A stretch of DNA of 64,000 nucleotides, taken from the NCBI RefSeq assembly GCF_023150235.1, contig NZ_JAKLLH010000002.1:124001-188000 (forward strand), in the 5' to 3' direction. Position numbers and translations under genes: made by a program. The DNA comes from Azonexus sp. (GTDB lineage: Bacteria > Pseudomonadota > Gammaproteobacteria > Burkholderiales > Rhodocyclaceae). Shown in pieces: positions 1 to 9,929 of the stretch (its first letter is position 1; each line of letters begins with the position of its first letter). The notes below the pieces were generated by a model. That model searched no databases. It saw nothing but the letters and a program-made list of their open reading frames with translations, and was not told the origin of the DNA.

Positions 1-237
1 GGGTTGACCGTGACAGCGGCACAGGGGTATCCGGTTCTCGTTGGGGTTTCACGTAAAAGCATGCTCGGTGCGATTACCGGTCGTCCCATGGCGCAGCGGA
101 TGCCGGCGAGTGTCGCTGCTGCATTGCTGGCGGCGCAGAGTGGAGCAGCCGTCCTGCGAGTGCACGATGTGGCCGCAACTCGCGATGCATTGGCGGTTTG
201 GCGGGCCATCGGTTTTCAAGGGGAAGGCAATGTCTAG
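1..237 (+). CDS. folP: Dihydropteroate synthase, C-terminal part (5' end outside window)
   Basis: This is the last 78 codons of dihydropteroate synthase, which joins p-aminobenzoate to 6-hydroxymethyl-7,8-dihydropterin diphosphate in folate synthesis. The fragment shows the conserved [12 protein letters not shown] segment, whose Ser-Arg-Lys binds substrate phosphate and pABA in the family, and the C-terminal HDV motif (residues [12 protein letters not shown]) that closes the TIM barrel. The reading frame is open to the first base, so the start lies upstream of the window. The stop overlaps the start of glmM by 8 bases, the common folP-glmM coupling of proteobacteria. Family assignment is secure; only the gene's extent is unknown. 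Confidence 0.93.
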   Translation, partial: GLTVTAAQGYPVLVGVSRKSMLGAITGRPMAQRMPASVAAALLAAQSGAAVLRVHDVAATRDALAVWRAIGFQGEGNV

Positions 238-1588
238 GAAGTATTTCGGTACCGATGGTGTGCGTGGTCGAGTTGGTCTGGCGCCGATTACGCCGGAATT
301 TGTCATGCGCCTCGGGTATGCCGCGGGGCAGGTGCTTCGTGAAAATTTTTCCGTTCATGGGGAAAGACCGACGGTGCTGATCGGCAAGGATACGAGACTT
401 TCCGGTTATATGCTGGAGTCGGCCCTGGAGGCGGGTTTTTCCGCTGCCGGGGTTGATGTCTGTCTGGTCGGGCCCTTGCCAACACCGGCGATTGCCTATT
501 TGACCAGGGCTCTGAGACTGCAGGCGGGGGTGGTTATTTCTGCCTCGCACAATCCTTATCCTGATAATGGAATCAAATTTTTTTCTGCCCAGGGAACAAA
601 GTTACCTGATGCGACTGAACTAGCTATCGAGGCGAGGTTGGAGGAGCCTCTGGGGTGTGTCGCATCTGCAGATCTCGGGCGTGCCAAGCGAATTGATGAT
701 GCCCGGGGACGTTATATCGAGTTCTGCAAGAGTACTTTCCCCGGTGAGCTCGATTTGCGGGGGATGAAAATTGTTGTTGATTGCGCACATGGTGCAGCCT
801 ATCAGACCGCTCCCAGTGTTTTTCATGAACTAGGGGCGGAGGTGATTTCCATAGGCGTTCAGCCGAATGGCTTGAACATCAATGCCGGATGCGGCGCTAC
901 GGCTCCGGCTGCCCTGATTGAGTCGGTGCGGGCTAATGGGGCGGATATGGGGCTTGCACTGGATGGCGACGCTGATCGTATTCAGATGGTTGATGCCGAG
1001 GGCGCTTTGTATGATGGAGATCAGTTGCTGTACGCAATTGTTCGGCAGCGCGCGCAATCGGGAAATGTGACGGGAGTGGTTGGAACCCTGATGTCCAACT
1101 TGGCATTGGAGCATGCGTTCGAGCGTATGAACATCCCTTTTGTCAGGGCTGCGGTGGGTGATCGTTATGTTCTCGAGATGTTGCATGCCCGGGGGTGGCT
1201 CTATGGCGGTGAGAACTCAGGGCATATCCTGACCCTGGATAGGCATAGCACCGGAGATGGAACGGTTGCTGCCTTGCAGGTGCTGGCAGCAATGCGGCAG
1301 CAGGAGAGGGGATTGTGTGAGCTCCTGTCGGATCTGCATCTGTATCCGCAGAACATGGTCAATGTGCCGGTGTCGGGTAATCGTCGCTGGCAGGATTCGC
1401 CGGTGGTAGTGGCTGCTCTGGCGGAGGTGGAGGCAAGAATGTCCGGGCGTGGCAGAGTGTTGCTGCGTGCTTCGGGTACGGAACCGGTTTTGAGGGTCAT
1501 GGTGGAAGGGGAGTCTGCGGAGGACGTGCGGAACGAAGCACAGGGATTGGCGGAGTTGGTTCGCAATGCTTTGGGCGGGGCTGTCTGA
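230..1588 (+). CDS. glmM: Phosphoglucosamine mutase GlmM
   Basis: GlmM converts glucosamine-6-phosphate to glucosamine-1-phosphate for UDP-GlcNAc, peptidoglycan and LPS synthesis in the cytoplasm. The 452-residue product has the usual family length. It begins [13 protein letters not shown], the typical GlmM N-terminus, and carries the active-site phosphoserine loop ISASHNPY with Ser106, the metal-binding loop DGDADR, the sugar-binding GGENSGH and the C-terminal phosphate-binding [15 protein letters not shown]. The ATG at 230 was chosen over longer in-frame starts because it matches the family N-terminus and overlaps the folP stop by 8 bases, which implies translational coupling. Confidence 0.97.
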   Translation: MSRKYFGTDGVRGRVGLAPITPEFVMRLGYAAGQVLRENFSVHGERPTVLIGKDTRLSGYMLESALEAGFSAAGVDVCLVGPLPTPAIAYLTRALRLQAGVVISASHNPYPDNGIKFFSAQGTKLPDATELAIEARLEEPLGCVASADLGRAKRIDDARGRYIEFCKSTFPGELDLRGMKIVVDCAHGAAYQTAPSVFHELGAEVISIGVQPNGLNINAGCGATAPAALIESVRANGADMGLALDGDADRIQMVDAEGALYDGDQLLYAIVRQRAQSGNVTGVVGTLMSNLALEHAFERMNIPFVRAAVGDRYVLEMLHARGWLYGGENSGHILTLDRHSTGDGTVAALQVLAAMRQQERGLCELLSDLHLYPQNMVNVPVSGNRRWQDSPVVVAALAEVEARMSGRGRVLLRASGTEPVLRVMVEGESAEDVRNEAQGLAELVRNALGGAV

Positions 1589-1612
1589 TGTCCTTGATCA
1601 ACCGTGGTTTTC

Positions 1613-1642
1613 TTGACCGGCATTTTTCCGGCTCTGTATAAT
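1613..1642 (+). promoter_or_regulatory. Sigma-70 type promoter upstream of tpiA
   Basis: TTGACC at 1613-1618 and a consensus TATAAT at 1637-1642 are separated by 18 bases. They lie in the 87-base gap between glmM and tpiA. Transcription would start near 1649 and give a leader of about 27 bases before the tpiA ATG. It probably serves tpiA and secG and may read on into the tRNA and nuo genes. This is a sequence match only. Confidence 0.7.
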
Positions 1643-1675
1643 CAGCAGGTTTTTCCTGCGAAAAGAGTGCGGATG

Positions 1676-2431
1676 ATGCGTAAGAAGTTGGTGGCCGGTA
1701 ACTGGAAAATGAATGGCTCGCTCGCACAAAACCGGGCATTGCTAGCTTCTTTGTGCCAGCAGCTGCCTATTTTGTCTTGCGAAGTTGCTGTATTTCCACC
1801 TTTTCCCTACCTTTCCCAGGCTTCCGAGCTACTTCACGGTAGTTCGATCAGGCTCGGAGCGCAAACGCTTAGCGAGTATCGGGAGGGGGCTTATACCGGA
1901 GAGGTTGCGGCAGGCATGCTGCGGGAAGTGGGTTGTAGTTATGTGCTGGTCGGGCATTCGGAGCGGCGCTCGTTGTTTGCTGAGTCGGATCAGGCGATTG
2001 CCCGAAAATTTCTGGCCGCACTTGCTTCGGGCTTGAATCCAATTTTGTGCTTTGGTGAAACGCTTGAGGAGCGTCAGGCCGGGGTGACGCTGGATGTCAT
2101 CAAAAGGCAGGTCCTGGCCGTGCTGGCGTGTCTGGATGGTGGGAGTTGGCCGCAATCGGCGATTCTCGCCTATGAGCCGGTCTGGGCAATTGGTACAGGA
2201 TTGACGGCTACACCATTGCAGGCGCAGGAAGTTCACGCCTATGTGCGATCACTGCTGAATCAAGGGGGTGAGGAGGCTGGGGTAGCGGAAGTGCGAATTC
2301 TGTATGGCGGCAGTGTCAGGGCGAAAAATGCCCGAGAGCTGTTTTGCCAGCCTGATATCGACGGTGGCTTGATCGGTGGCGCCTCGCTCAATGTCGATGA
2401 GTTTTTGGAAATTTGCCGTGCGGCAACTTAG
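1676..2431 (+). CDS. tpiA: Triose-phosphate isomerase
   Basis: TpiA interconverts dihydroxyacetone phosphate and glyceraldehyde-3-phosphate in glycolysis and gluconeogenesis. The 251-residue product shows the family landmarks in order: the N-terminal AGNWKMNG with catalytic Asn and Lys, the catalytic His in VGHSERR, the catalytic Glu and flexible loop in AYEPVWAIGTG, and the phosphate-binding YGGSV and GGASL near the C-terminus. ATG 1676 was preferred to ATG 1673 because MRKKLVAGNWKMNG is the usual start. A consensus promoter lies just upstream, and secG follows after 12 bases, so the two are cotranscribed. Confidence 0.97.
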   Translation: MRKKLVAGNWKMNGSLAQNRALLASLCQQLPILSCEVAVFPPFPYLSQASELLHGSSIRLGAQTLSEYREGAYTGEVAAGMLREVGCSYVLVGHSERRSLFAESDQAIARKFLAALASGLNPILCFGETLEERQAGVTLDVIKRQVLAVLACLDGGSWPQSAILAYEPVWAIGTGLTATPLQAQEVHAYVRSLLNQGGEEAGVAEVRILYGGSVRAKNARELFCQPDIDGGLIGGASLNVDEFLEICRAAT

Positions 2432-2443
2432 AGGGTATATGGC

Positions 2444-2815
2444 ATGAACTGGTTTTTTTCTTTGGTATTGACAATTCATATTTTGGTTGCTCTGGCGATC
2501 ATTGGCCTCGTTCTGATGCAGCATGGCAAGGGGGCGGATATGGGAGCTGCGTTTGGTAGTGGGGCATCCGGGAGTCTGTTCGGTGCTACGGGGGCGGCAA
2601 ACTTTCTCAGTCGTGCTACTGCAGTACTTGCGACCGTGTTCTTTTTGACTAGCCTGACACTGGCTTATGTAGCTGCCGATAAGCCAAAAACGACTGGCAG
2701 TGTGATGCAGGACGCGGTACAATCGCAAGCTGTTCCGCAGGTGCAAGAACGTCCTGATGGAGCAGCTGTCGCGGGGGGCGAAGGGGCCTCCAGGGCAGTG
2801 GATGTTCCGAAGTAA
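2444..2815 (+). CDS. secG: Protein-export membrane protein SecG
   Basis: SecG is the small auxiliary subunit of the SecYEG translocon in the inner membrane. The 123-residue product has two hydrophobic segments (about residues 4-22 and 53-76) around the conserved cytoplasmic loop MQHGKGADMGAAFGSG, followed by the SLFGATGAANFLSR signature. The tail is rich in Ala, Gly and Pro, a variable feature in this family. It follows tpiA closely and precedes tRNA-Leu and the nuo operon, an arrangement shared by many beta- and gammaproteobacteria. Confidence 0.95.
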   Translation: MNWFFSLVLTIHILVALAIIGLVLMQHGKGADMGAAFGSGASGSLFGATGAANFLSRATAVLATVFFLTSLTLAYVAADKPKTTGSVMQDAVQSQAVPQVQERPDGAAVAGGEGASRAVDVPK

Positions 2816-2866
2816 TGCAGGCTTGTCTGCTCGGCAAGTACCATGCCGGGTAGATGGGAAGGCTTT

Positions 2867-2951
2867 GCCGACGTGGTGAAATTGGTAGACACGCTATCTT
2901 GAGGGGGTAGTGGCGCAAGCTGTGCGAGTTCGAGTCTCGCCGTCGGCACCA
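2867..2951 (+). tRNA. tRNA-Leu (anticodon GAG)
   Basis: The 85-base class II tRNA folds cleanly. The acceptor arms GCCGACG and CGTCGGC pair perfectly, followed by discriminator A and an encoded CCA (2949-2951). The D-loop is present, and the anticodon stem CTATC/GGTAG encloses the loop TTGAGGG with GAG at 2901-2903. A variable arm and the T-arm with GTTCGAGTC follow. GAG reads the leucine codons CTC and CTT. The gene lies between secG and nuoA and is probably processed from a longer transcript. Confidence 0.96.
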
Positions 2952-2959
2952 ATAATGAG

Positions 2960-2987
2960 TTGGGAGTTGCTCCCGGCTTTGTATAAG
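2960..2987 (+). promoter_or_regulatory. Possible promoter for the nuo operon
   Basis: TTGGGA at 2960-2965 and TATAAG at 2982-2987 are 16 bases apart, in the short gap between tRNA-Leu and nuoA. The match is fair, not strong. A small hairpin (GGGAG 2962-2966, CTCCC 2970-2974) overlaps the -35 region and could instead help tRNA 3'-end formation. Read-through from the tpiA promoter is an alternative source of nuo transcription. Confidence 0.35.
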
Positions 2988-3008
2988 AAACTGAACTAAT
3001 GGCGGCGG

Positions 3009-3383
3009 ATGATGGAAAACTACTTTCCTATCCTGATGTTCGTCTTGGTGGGGGTGGCGATTGGCGTATTGCCGATTGCCATGGGCTTCTTGCTCGCTCC
3101 CAGCAGGCCGGATCCTGAAAAGCTCTCTCCCTACGAGTGCGGTTTTGAGGCTTTTGAAGATGCGCGCATGAAATTCGATGTGCGTTATTACCTGATAGCC
3201 ATACTCTTCATTCTTTTTGATCTTGAAATCGCTTTCCTCTTTCCGTGGGCAACGATTTTCAAGGATATTGTCGCTACCGACTCAATCAAGCTTTTTGGTT
3301 TTGTCGAGATGATGGTGTTTGTTGCCATTCTGGTCGTCGGTTATGTTTATGCCTGGGCCAAGGGTGCGCTGGAATGGGAGTGA
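3009..3383 (+). CDS. nuoA: NADH-quinone oxidoreductase subunit A
   Basis: NuoA is a small membrane subunit at the junction of the hydrophilic and membrane arms of proton-pumping complex I. The 124-residue product has three hydrophobic helices (about 8-30, 63-85 and 95-117) and the conserved family segment [20 protein letters not shown] followed by [14 protein letters not shown], where the acidic residues lie near the quinone site. Two start codons are in tandem (3009 and 3012); the second gives the more usual MENYFPI start. It is the first gene of the complete nuoA-N operon. Confidence 0.96.
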   Translation: MMENYFPILMFVLVGVAIGVLPIAMGFLLAPSRPDPEKLSPYECGFEAFEDARMKFDVRYYLIAILFILFDLEIAFLFPWATIFKDIVATDSIKLFGFVEMMVFVAILVVGYVYAWAKGALEWE

Positions 3384-3392
3384 GGCCTCGGT

Positions 3393-3869
3393 ATGGCAAT
3401 TGAAGGCATTCTGCAGGAAGGCTTTGTCACCACGACTGCTGACAAGCTGATCAACTACATGCGGACGGGCTCGTTGTGGCCGATGACCTTTGGTCTTGCG
3501 TGCTGTGCGGTTGAAATGATTCACGCTGGTTGCTCGCGCTACGATCTTGATCGCTTCGGTGTGGTGTTTCGTCCCAGTCCGCGGCAGTCAGACGTGATGA
3601 TCGTGGCGGGTACGCTGACCAACAAAATGGCTCCCGCCTTGCGTAAAGTTTACGATCAGATGGCGGAGCCGCGTTGGGTGATCTCAATGGGATCCTGCGC
3701 AAACGGCGGCGGCTATTACCACTATTCCTATTCGGTGGTGCGCGGTTGTGATCGCATCGTTCCGGTCGATATTTATGTTCCGGGCTGTCCTCCGACTGCA
3801 GAAGCCTTGTTGTACGGCATTATCCAGTTGCAGAACAAGATACGCCGTACCAATACCATTGCACGCTAA
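3393..3869 (+). CDS. nuoB: NADH-quinone oxidoreductase subunit B
   Basis: NuoB carries the terminal [4Fe-4S] cluster N2, which passes electrons to quinone. The 158-residue product has the full ligand set: adjacent Cys37-Cys38 in GLACCAVEM, Cys102 in MGSCANGGG and Cys132 in [12 protein letters not shown]. Length and motifs match the family. It lies 9 bases after nuoA and 18 before nuoC in the complex I operon. Nothing unusual is visible. Confidence 0.97.
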   Translation: MAIEGILQEGFVTTTADKLINYMRTGSLWPMTFGLACCAVEMIHAGCSRYDLDRFGVVFRPSPRQSDVMIVAGTLTNKMAPALRKVYDQMAEPRWVISMGSCANGGGYYHYSYSVVRGCDRIVPVDIYVPGCPPTAEALLYGIIQLQNKIRRTNTIAR

Positions 3870-3887
3870 TTAACAGGGCTCATCGCT

Positions 3888-4493
3888 ATGTCTGCTAAGT
3901 TGGAAGCGCTCTGCCAAAGCCTTCAAGACCGTTTCGGAGGGCAGCTGAAATCCCTCAAGCTGGCCTTGGGAGAGGTGACTGTAGAAGTTGCGGCAGAGGA
4001 TTATTCGCAATTCATGCTCGCCTTGCGGGATGAGCAGGAGTTTTCTTTTGAAGAAGTGACCGATCTTTGTGGCGTCGACTACTCCACTTATGGCGATGGC
4101 TCGTGGCAGGGGCGGCGCTTTGCGGTTGTCGTTCATTTGCTTTCGATTCGCCATAACGTTCGTCTGCGGGTCAGGGTGTTTGCCGATGACGACGAGTTTC
4201 CATCCGTCGCCTCGATTACTGGTATCTGGAAGAGCGTGGACTGGTTTGAGCGTGAGGCCTTCGATTTGTTTGGCATCGCTTTCCCGGGGCACGAGGATCT
4301 GCGCAGAATCTTGACTGATTACGGATTTATCGGACATCCATTCCGTAAAGATTTCCCGATTTCCGGGCACGTCGAAATGCGTTACGACCCGGACCAGGGG
4401 CGCGTTGTCTATCAACCGGTTAGTATCGAACCGCGTGAAAACACACCGCGCATTGTGCGCGAGGACACCTACGGGGATGTAGCAAATGGCTGA
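3888..4493 (+). CDS. nuoC: NADH-quinone oxidoreductase subunit C
   Basis: NuoC is a peripheral-arm subunit that packs against NuoD near the quinone-binding cavity. The 201-residue product has the 30-kDa-subunit signature [15 protein letters not shown] around residues 119-133, followed by [20 protein letters not shown]. It is a stand-alone NuoC, not the NuoCD fusion of enterobacteria. Its stop overlaps the nuoD start by 8 bases, which points to translational coupling. Confidence 0.96.
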   Translation: MSAKLEALCQSLQDRFGGQLKSLKLALGEVTVEVAAEDYSQFMLALRDEQEFSFEEVTDLCGVDYSTYGDGSWQGRRFAVVVHLLSIRHNVRLRVRVFADDDEFPSVASITGIWKSVDWFEREAFDLFGIAFPGHEDLRRILTDYGFIGHPFRKDFPISGHVEMRYDPDQGRVVYQPVSIEPRENTPRIVREDTYGDVANG

Positions 4494-5739
4494 CATTCGC
4501 AACTTTACGCTTAATTTTGGCCCGCAGCATCCCGCAGCACACGGTGTGTTGCGCTTGGTTCTTGAGCTTGATGGCGAAGTTGTTCAGCGTGCTGACCCGC
4601 ATATCGGCTTATTGCACCGCGCGACCGAGAAATTGGCAGAAACGCGGACGTGGGTTCAGTCTGTGCCCTACATGGATCGACTCGATTATGTGTCGATGAT
4701 GTGTAATGAGCATGCATACTGCCTGGCTACAGAGAAACTCCTCGGAATCGAGGTTCCGGAGCGGGGTCGCTACATCCGGACCATGTTCGATGAAATTACC
4801 CGGATATTGAACCATCTGCTCTGGATTGGCTGTCACGCTTTGGATGTGGGTGCAATGACCATGGCGCTGTACACCTTCCGTGAGCGCGAAGACCTCATGG
4901 ATGCCTACGAGGCCGTTTCAGGTGCGCGCTTGCATGCGGCTTATTATCGTCCAGGAGGGGTTTATCGCGACCTGCCGGATCGTATGCCTCAGTACACCGA
5001 GTCAACTTGGACCAGCGCCCAGAAGGCTAAGGAATTAAACGAAAATCGTAGTGGTTCCCTCCTCGATTTTCTTGAAGATTTTACTCAGCGTTTCCCGAAG
5101 TACCACGCGGAGTATCACACCCTATTGACGGATAACCGTATCTGGAAGCAGCGTCTGGTTAACGTTGGTGTGGTGACGCCTGAGCGAGCCATGCAGATGG
5201 GCTTCTCCGGAGCAATGCTCAGAGGATCCGGCATTGCTTGGGATCTGCGGAAAAAGCAAGCTTACGCCGCGTATGACAGGGTTGAATTCGATGTGCCGGT
5301 TGGTGTTAATGGTGACAGCTATGACCGCTACCTTGTGCGCATGGAAGAGATGTTGCAGTCCAATCGCATCATCAAGCAGTGTATCGACTGGCTGCGCGTT
5401 AACCCGGGGCCGGTGATTACCGACAACCACAAGGTTGCCCCTCCCAAGCGGGAGGACATGAAGTCGAACATGGAGGAGTTGATCCACCATTTCAAATTGT
5501 TCACCGAAGGTATCCATGTTCCTCCGGGAGAGACTTATGCCGCAGTTGAGCATCCCAAAGGTGAATTTGGCATTTATTTTATCTCGGATGGAGCGAACAA
5601 GCCTTATCGCATGAAGATTCGCGCCCCCGGATATGTACATCTTGCCGGTATGGACGAGATGTCTCGCGGTCACATGATTGCAGACGTCGTTACCATCATC
5701 GGCTCCCAGGATATCGTTTTTGGCGAGATTGACCGCTGA
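4486..5739 (+). CDS. nuoD: NADH-quinone oxidoreductase subunit D
   Basis: NuoD is the 49-kDa subunit that forms the quinone-binding pocket with NuoB. The 417-residue product opens with [20 protein letters not shown], which contains the conserved His of the quinone site. It includes the [20 protein letters not shown] region with the conserved Tyr, and ends with the characteristic [12 protein letters not shown]. It overlaps nuoC by 8 bases and shares the last base of its stop with the nuoE start (TGATG). Intact and typical. Confidence 0.97.
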   Translation: MADIRNFTLNFGPQHPAAHGVLRLVLELDGEVVQRADPHIGLLHRATEKLAETRTWVQSVPYMDRLDYVSMMCNEHAYCLATEKLLGIEVPERGRYIRTMFDEITRILNHLLWIGCHALDVGAMTMALYTFREREDLMDAYEAVSGARLHAAYYRPGGVYRDLPDRMPQYTESTWTSAQKAKELNENRSGSLLDFLEDFTQRFPKYHAEYHTLLTDNRIWKQRLVNVGVVTPERAMQMGFSGAMLRGSGIAWDLRKKQAYAAYDRVEFDVPVGVNGDSYDRYLVRMEEMLQSNRIIKQCIDWLRVNPGPVITDNHKVAPPKREDMKSNMEELIHHFKLFTEGIHVPPGETYAAVEHPKGEFGIYFISDGANKPYRMKIRAPGYVHLAGMDEMSRGHMIADVVTIIGSQDIVFGEIDR

Positions 5740-6212
5740 TGTTTTCCGCTGACACCCTGCAGAAATTCGCCCGCGAAGTTGGCAAGTACCCGGCCGACCA
5801 GAAACAGTCGGCCGTGATGGCCTGTCTTGCCCATGCTCAGGAAGAGCTCGGCTGGCTCCCTTCCGAGGCGATAGAGGCGGTTGCCTGTTATCTCGGCATC
5901 GCACCCATGGCTGCTTACGAAGTGGCTTCTTTTTACAATATGTATGACCTGAAACCTGTCGGGAAGTACAAAATCACGGTGTGCACCAATTTGCCATGTG
6001 CGCTCTCTGGCGGATATCACGCAGGTGAGTATTTGCAGAAGAAACTCGGGATTGGCTACAACGAAACTACTCCCGATGGCAAATTCACCTTGAAAGAAGG
6101 TGAGTGCATGGGTGCATGCGGTGATGCGCCGGTGTTTATTGTGAATAATCGAAGCATGTGTAGCCACATGCATCCAGAGCAGATCGACAAGCTGCTTGAG
6201 GAGTGCAAATAA
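5739..6212 (+). CDS. nuoE: NADH-quinone oxidoreductase subunit E
   Basis: NuoE is the 24-kDa subunit of the NADH-dehydrogenase module and carries [2Fe-2S] cluster N1a. The 157-residue product has the four thioredoxin-fold ligands Cys82 and Cys87 ([12 protein letters not shown]) and Cys123 and Cys127 ([13 protein letters not shown]). Its start overlaps nuoD and its TAA stop overlaps the nuoF ATG by one base, so D, E and F are tightly coupled. Confidence 0.97.
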   Translation: MFSADTLQKFAREVGKYPADQKQSAVMACLAHAQEELGWLPSEAIEAVACYLGIAPMAAYEVASFYNMYDLKPVGKYKITVCTNLPCALSGGYHAGEYLQKKLGIGYNETTPDGKFTLKEGECMGACGDAPVFIVNNRSMCSHMHPEQIDKLLEECK

Positions 6213-7540
6213 TGGCGATGCTCGGTTCGATCAATGGTTTGCTGATGCAGGGTCTGGATGGCGACAATACGTGGCACTTAAAGGACTATGTGGCGCGTGG
6301 TGGCTATCAGCAGTTGCGTAAAATTCTTGAGAACAAGATTTCTCAGGAAGAAGTCATTAGTGAAGTGAAAAAGTCCGTCCTTCGTGGACGGGGTGGTGCG
6401 GGTTTCCCGACCGGACTCAAGTGGTCGTTCATGCCGCGTTCATTTCCTGGCGACAAATACGTCGTCTGTAATACCGATGAAGGTGAGCCAGGCACATTCA
6501 AGGACCGTGATCTCATGCGTTATAACCCGCATGCGGTCATTGAGGGCATGGCCATTGCTGCTTACGCGATGGGAGCGAACCGGGGCTACAACTATGTCCA
6601 TGGTGAGATTTGGGAAATTTACCGGCGCTTCGAGGAAGCCTTGGATGAGGCTCGCGCAGCAGGGTTTATCGGCCAGAATATTCTCGGCTCCGGATTCAAT
6701 TTCGAGTTGTTTGCCCATCACGGATATGGCGCGTACATCTGCGGTGAAGAAACCGCTCTGCTTGAATCGATCGAGGGCAAGAAGGGGCAACCTCGCTTCA
6801 AGCCGCCTTTCCCGGCATCCTTTGGCCTTTATGGCAAGCCGACGACCATTAACAACACCGAGACATTCGCAAGTATTCCCTTCATTCTCAAGACAGGAGG
6901 GGAGGAATATCTCAATCTCGGCAAGCCTAACAATGGCGGCACGAAGTTGTTTTCGGTTTCTGGTCACGTGAATCGCCCAGGTAATTATGAAATTCCCCTC
7001 GGTACACCCTTCTCCACGCTTCTTGAAATGTGCGGTGGCATGCGGGGAGGTCGCAAGCTCAAGGCGGTGATTCCTGGTGGCTCCTCGGCACCGGTGCTTC
7101 CGGGAAGTGTCATGATGGACTGCACCATGGATTACGATTCCATCAGCAAAGCTGGGTCAATGCTTGGTTCCGGAGCGGTGATCGTGATGGACGAAACAGT
7201 GTGCATGGTCAAGGCACTGGAACGGCTTTCGTTCTTCTATTACGAGGAATCGTGTGGACAATGCACACCCTGTCGTGAGGGTACGGCCTGGATGTACAAG
7301 GTCATTCACCGTATTGAGAACGGTCAAGGAAAGCCCGAGGATATTGATCTGCTGAACAGCGTGCTCGGAAATATTTCCGGGCGTACCGTGTGTGCGCTCG
7401 GAGATGCCGCTGCATTTCCTGTTCAAAGCTTCCTGAAGCATTTCCGTGGCGAGTTCGAGTATCACATCGAACACAAGACCTGCCTTGTGCCAAGAGAAAT
7501 TCAGTGGAGCGGTAGTGGCTTCCACAAGATTCCGGCCTGA
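6212..7540 (+). CDS. nuoF: NADH-quinone oxidoreductase subunit F
   Basis: NuoF binds NADH and FMN and carries [4Fe-4S] cluster N3, the electron entry point of complex I. The 442-residue product has the glycine-rich FMN loop [10 protein letters not shown] (residues 59-68), the conserved [13 protein letters not shown], the [16 protein letters not shown] loop and cluster ligands Cys348, Cys351, Cys354 ([12 protein letters not shown]) and Cys394 ([11 protein letters not shown]). The frame is open further upstream to a GTG at 6203, but ATG 6212 in the TAATG overlap with nuoE fits better; ATG 6218 is another option. Confidence 0.96.
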   Translation: MAMLGSINGLLMQGLDGDNTWHLKDYVARGGYQQLRKILENKISQEEVISEVKKSVLRGRGGAGFPTGLKWSFMPRSFPGDKYVVCNTDEGEPGTFKDRDLMRYNPHAVIEGMAIAAYAMGANRGYNYVHGEIWEIYRRFEEALDEARAAGFIGQNILGSGFNFELFAHHGYGAYICGEETALLESIEGKKGQPRFKPPFPASFGLYGKPTTINNTETFASIPFILKTGGEEYLNLGKPNNGGTKLFSVSGHVNRPGNYEIPLGTPFSTLLEMCGGMRGGRKLKAVIPGGSSAPVLPGSVMMDCTMDYDSISKAGSMLGSGAVIVMDETVCMVKALERLSFFYYEESCGQCTPCREGTAWMYKVIHRIENGQGKPEDIDLLNSVLGNISGRTVCALGDAAAFPVQSFLKHFRGEFEYHIEHKTCLVPREIQWSGSGFHKIPA

Positions 7541-7589
7541 ACAGGCTTTTCGCAAGCGATAGATAACAAACTGGCTACAAGGTAGCGAC

Positions 7590-9929
7590 ATGCTAGAAAT
7601 CGAAATCGACGGCAAGAAGGCACAGGTGCCTGACGGCAGCACGGTAATGGATGCTGCGCAGCAGGTGGGGGTGTATATCCCGCATTTCTGCTACCACAAG
7701 AAGCTTTCGATCGCCGCTAATTGCCGGATGTGTCTGGTTCAGGTGGAAAAGGCTCCCAAGCCTTTGCCAGCCTGCGCCACCCCGGTGACCAACGGCATGA
7801 AGGTCTTCACTCACTCGGAACTCGCAGTCAAGGCCCAGAAGGGCGTGATGGAGTTCCTGCTGATCAATCACCCTCTTGATTGTCCGGTATGCGATCAAGG
7901 TGGCGAGTGTCAGCTGCAGGATATGGCGGTGGGCTATGGGCCAATGCAAAGCCGTTATACCGAAGAAAAGCGCGTGGTTTTTCACAAGAGTGTCGGACCG
8001 CTGATTTCGATGGAGGAAATGAGTCGTTGCATCCATTGCACGCGTTGCGTTCGTTTTGGTCAGGAGATTGCCGGTGTGATGGAACTCGGTATGGCCAATC
8101 GCAACATGCACTCGGAAATCAGTACATTTGTAGGGCGCACCGTGGATTCCGAATTGTCCGGAAACATGATTGATTTGTGCCCGGTGGGAGCATTGACCTC
8201 AAAGCCTTTCCGTTACACCGCACGAGCCTGGGAGCTCCAGCGTCGTAAGTCGGTAAGCCCTCACGATTCCGTAGGCGCCAATCTCGTCGTGCAAGTTAAG
8301 CACGATGCGGTTATGCGTGTGCTTCCTCGCGAAAATGAGGAAGTCAATGAATGCTGGATTTCGGATAAGGAGCGTTTTGCCTATCAAGCGCTGAATTCCG
8401 CCGAGCGCCTGCTCAAGCCGATGGTCAAGCAGGGGGGAGAGTGGCGTGAGGTCGAGTGGAACGTGGCTCTCGATTATGTTGCTCATGGTTTGAAGGATGT
8501 AGCCCGCGAGCATGGAGGGGATGCGCTGGCTGCGCTGGCCGCCCCGAATAGCACAACCGAGGAGTTGTTTCTTCTCCGCAAGCTGATGGCCGGCTTGGGG
8601 AGTGGTAACTTTGACTTCCGCCCCCGTCAGGCTGATTTTTCTGCCGATGGAAAACGCAAGGGAACGCCGTGGCTGGGGCTGCGCCTTGCCGAGATCCAGG
8701 ATTTGGATTCCGCATTGGTGGTTGGTTCGTTCCTGCGCAAGGATCACCCGCTTATTGCTCAGCGTTTGCGGCAAGCGGCGAAAAAATTTACCAAAGTCAG
8801 CCTTCTTTCCGTGGCGGGAGATGATCAGCTGATCAAGCTTCACGCCAGCAAAGTGGTGGCGCCGGCAGGACTTGCCGTCGCTCTGGCAGCAGTTGTCAAG
8901 GCAGTCGCGGAAACGAAGGGAGTTCCTGTTCCGCAGAATATTGCGTCAATTACGGTCGACACCGAGGTACGCAAGATTGCAGACAGCCTCGTCGAAGGCG
9001 AAAAAAAGGCCTTGTTCCTCGGGAATGTGGCCGAACAGGTCCAGGACGCTGCACTGATCCAGTCCCTGGCCACCTCGCTCGCCGAAATGACGGGTGCCAG
9101 TCTCGGTTATCTTGGTTCTGCCGCGAATGTGACCGGTGGCTACGCGGCTGGTGCGCTTCCGGGTAACGCCAACGCAAGAAAAATGTTCGAGCAAGCACGT
9201 AAGGCCTACGTGTTGATGGGTGTCGAACCGGAATTTGATTGTGCCAATCCACAGTTGGCGATGGCCGCCTTGAAGCAGGCTGCGCTAGTGATCTCCTTGT
9301 CGTCATTCAAGAGTCAGGCAGCACTGGAGTACGCAGATGCAATTCTGCCTCTGGCACCGTTTTCAGAGACATCAGGCACCTTCGTCAATATCGAGGGACG
9401 AGTTCAGAGCTTCAATGGCGTGGTTCGGGCACAGGGCGATGCGCGCCCAGGCTGGAAAATACTCAGGGTTCTGGGCAATGTGCTCAACCTCGATGGCTTC
9501 GCCTACAACACCAGTGAAGAAGTCCGCGATGATGCTCTGGGTGCTGGAACTGATTTTGTGACCAACCGTAATAGCGGGCTGACTGGTATCGAGTTCAATC
9601 CGGCATCTCCGCAATATGGCACCACGGGTTTGCAGCGGATTGCCGATGTTCCCATCCATTTTGCCGATTCGATTGCGCGTCGTGCCCCGGTATTGCAGCA
9701 GACTGTCGATGCGTCTTCCCCGGTCGCCCGCGCCAACGCTGCCACTTTGGCCTCAATCGGTGTCCAGTGCGGGGATCGGGTACGGGTTAAGCAAGGTGAT
9801 GCCATTGTTCTGATGAATGCCAGGCTGGATGCAGGGGTGCCTGACCATTGCGTGCGGGTTGCTGCGGCGCATGCCTCGACGACTCCGCTAGGGGCGATGT
9901 TTGGCGAAATTTTCATGGAGCGTGCGTAA
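7590..9929 (+). CDS. nuoG: NADH-quinone oxidoreductase subunit G
   Basis: NuoG is the largest peripheral subunit (779 residues) and wires electrons from NuoF toward NuoI. A plant-type [2Fe-2S] domain is at the N-terminus with Cys34, Cys45, Cys48 and Cys62. Then come the His/Cys-ligated cluster segment NHPLDCPVCDQGGECQLQD, a [4Fe-4S] motif RCIHCTRCVRFG with a later CPVGAL, and a long molybdopterin-oxidoreductase-like domain that has lost its cofactor role in this family. The 49-base gap after nuoF is the largest within the peripheral-arm genes. The nuoH ATG follows the stop directly. Confidence 0.96.
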   Translation: MLEIEIDGKKAQVPDGSTVMDAAQQVGVYIPHFCYHKKLSIAANCRMCLVQVEKAPKPLPACATPVTNGMKVFTHSELAVKAQKGVMEFLLINHPLDCPVCDQGGECQLQDMAVGYGPMQSRYTEEKRVVFHKSVGPLISMEEMSRCIHCTRCVRFGQEIAGVMELGMANRNMHSEISTFVGRTVDSELSGNMIDLCPVGALTSKPFRYTARAWELQRRKSVSPHDSVGANLVVQVKHDAVMRVLPRENEEVNECWISDKERFAYQALNSAERLLKPMVKQGGEWREVEWNVALDYVAHGLKDVAREHGGDALAALAAPNSTTEELFLLRKLMAGLGSGNFDFRPRQADFSADGKRKGTPWLGLRLAEIQDLDSALVVGSFLRKDHPLIAQRLRQAAKKFTKVSLLSVAGDDQLIKLHASKVVAPAGLAVALAAVVKAVAETKGVPVPQNIASITVDTEVRKIADSLVEGEKKALFLGNVAEQVQDAALIQSLATSLAEMTGASLGYLGSAANVTGGYAAGALPGNANARKMFEQARKAYVLMGVEPEFDCANPQLAMAALKQAALVISLSSFKSQAALEYADAILPLAPFSETSGTFVNIEGRVQSFNGVVRAQGDARPGWKILRVLGNVLNLDGFAYNTSEEVRDDALGAGTDFVTNRNSGLTGIEFNPASPQYGTTGLQRIADVPIHFADSIARRAPVLQQTVDASSPVARANAATLASIGVQCGDRVRVKQGDAIVLMNARLDAGVPDHCVRVAAAHASTTPLGAMFGEIFMERA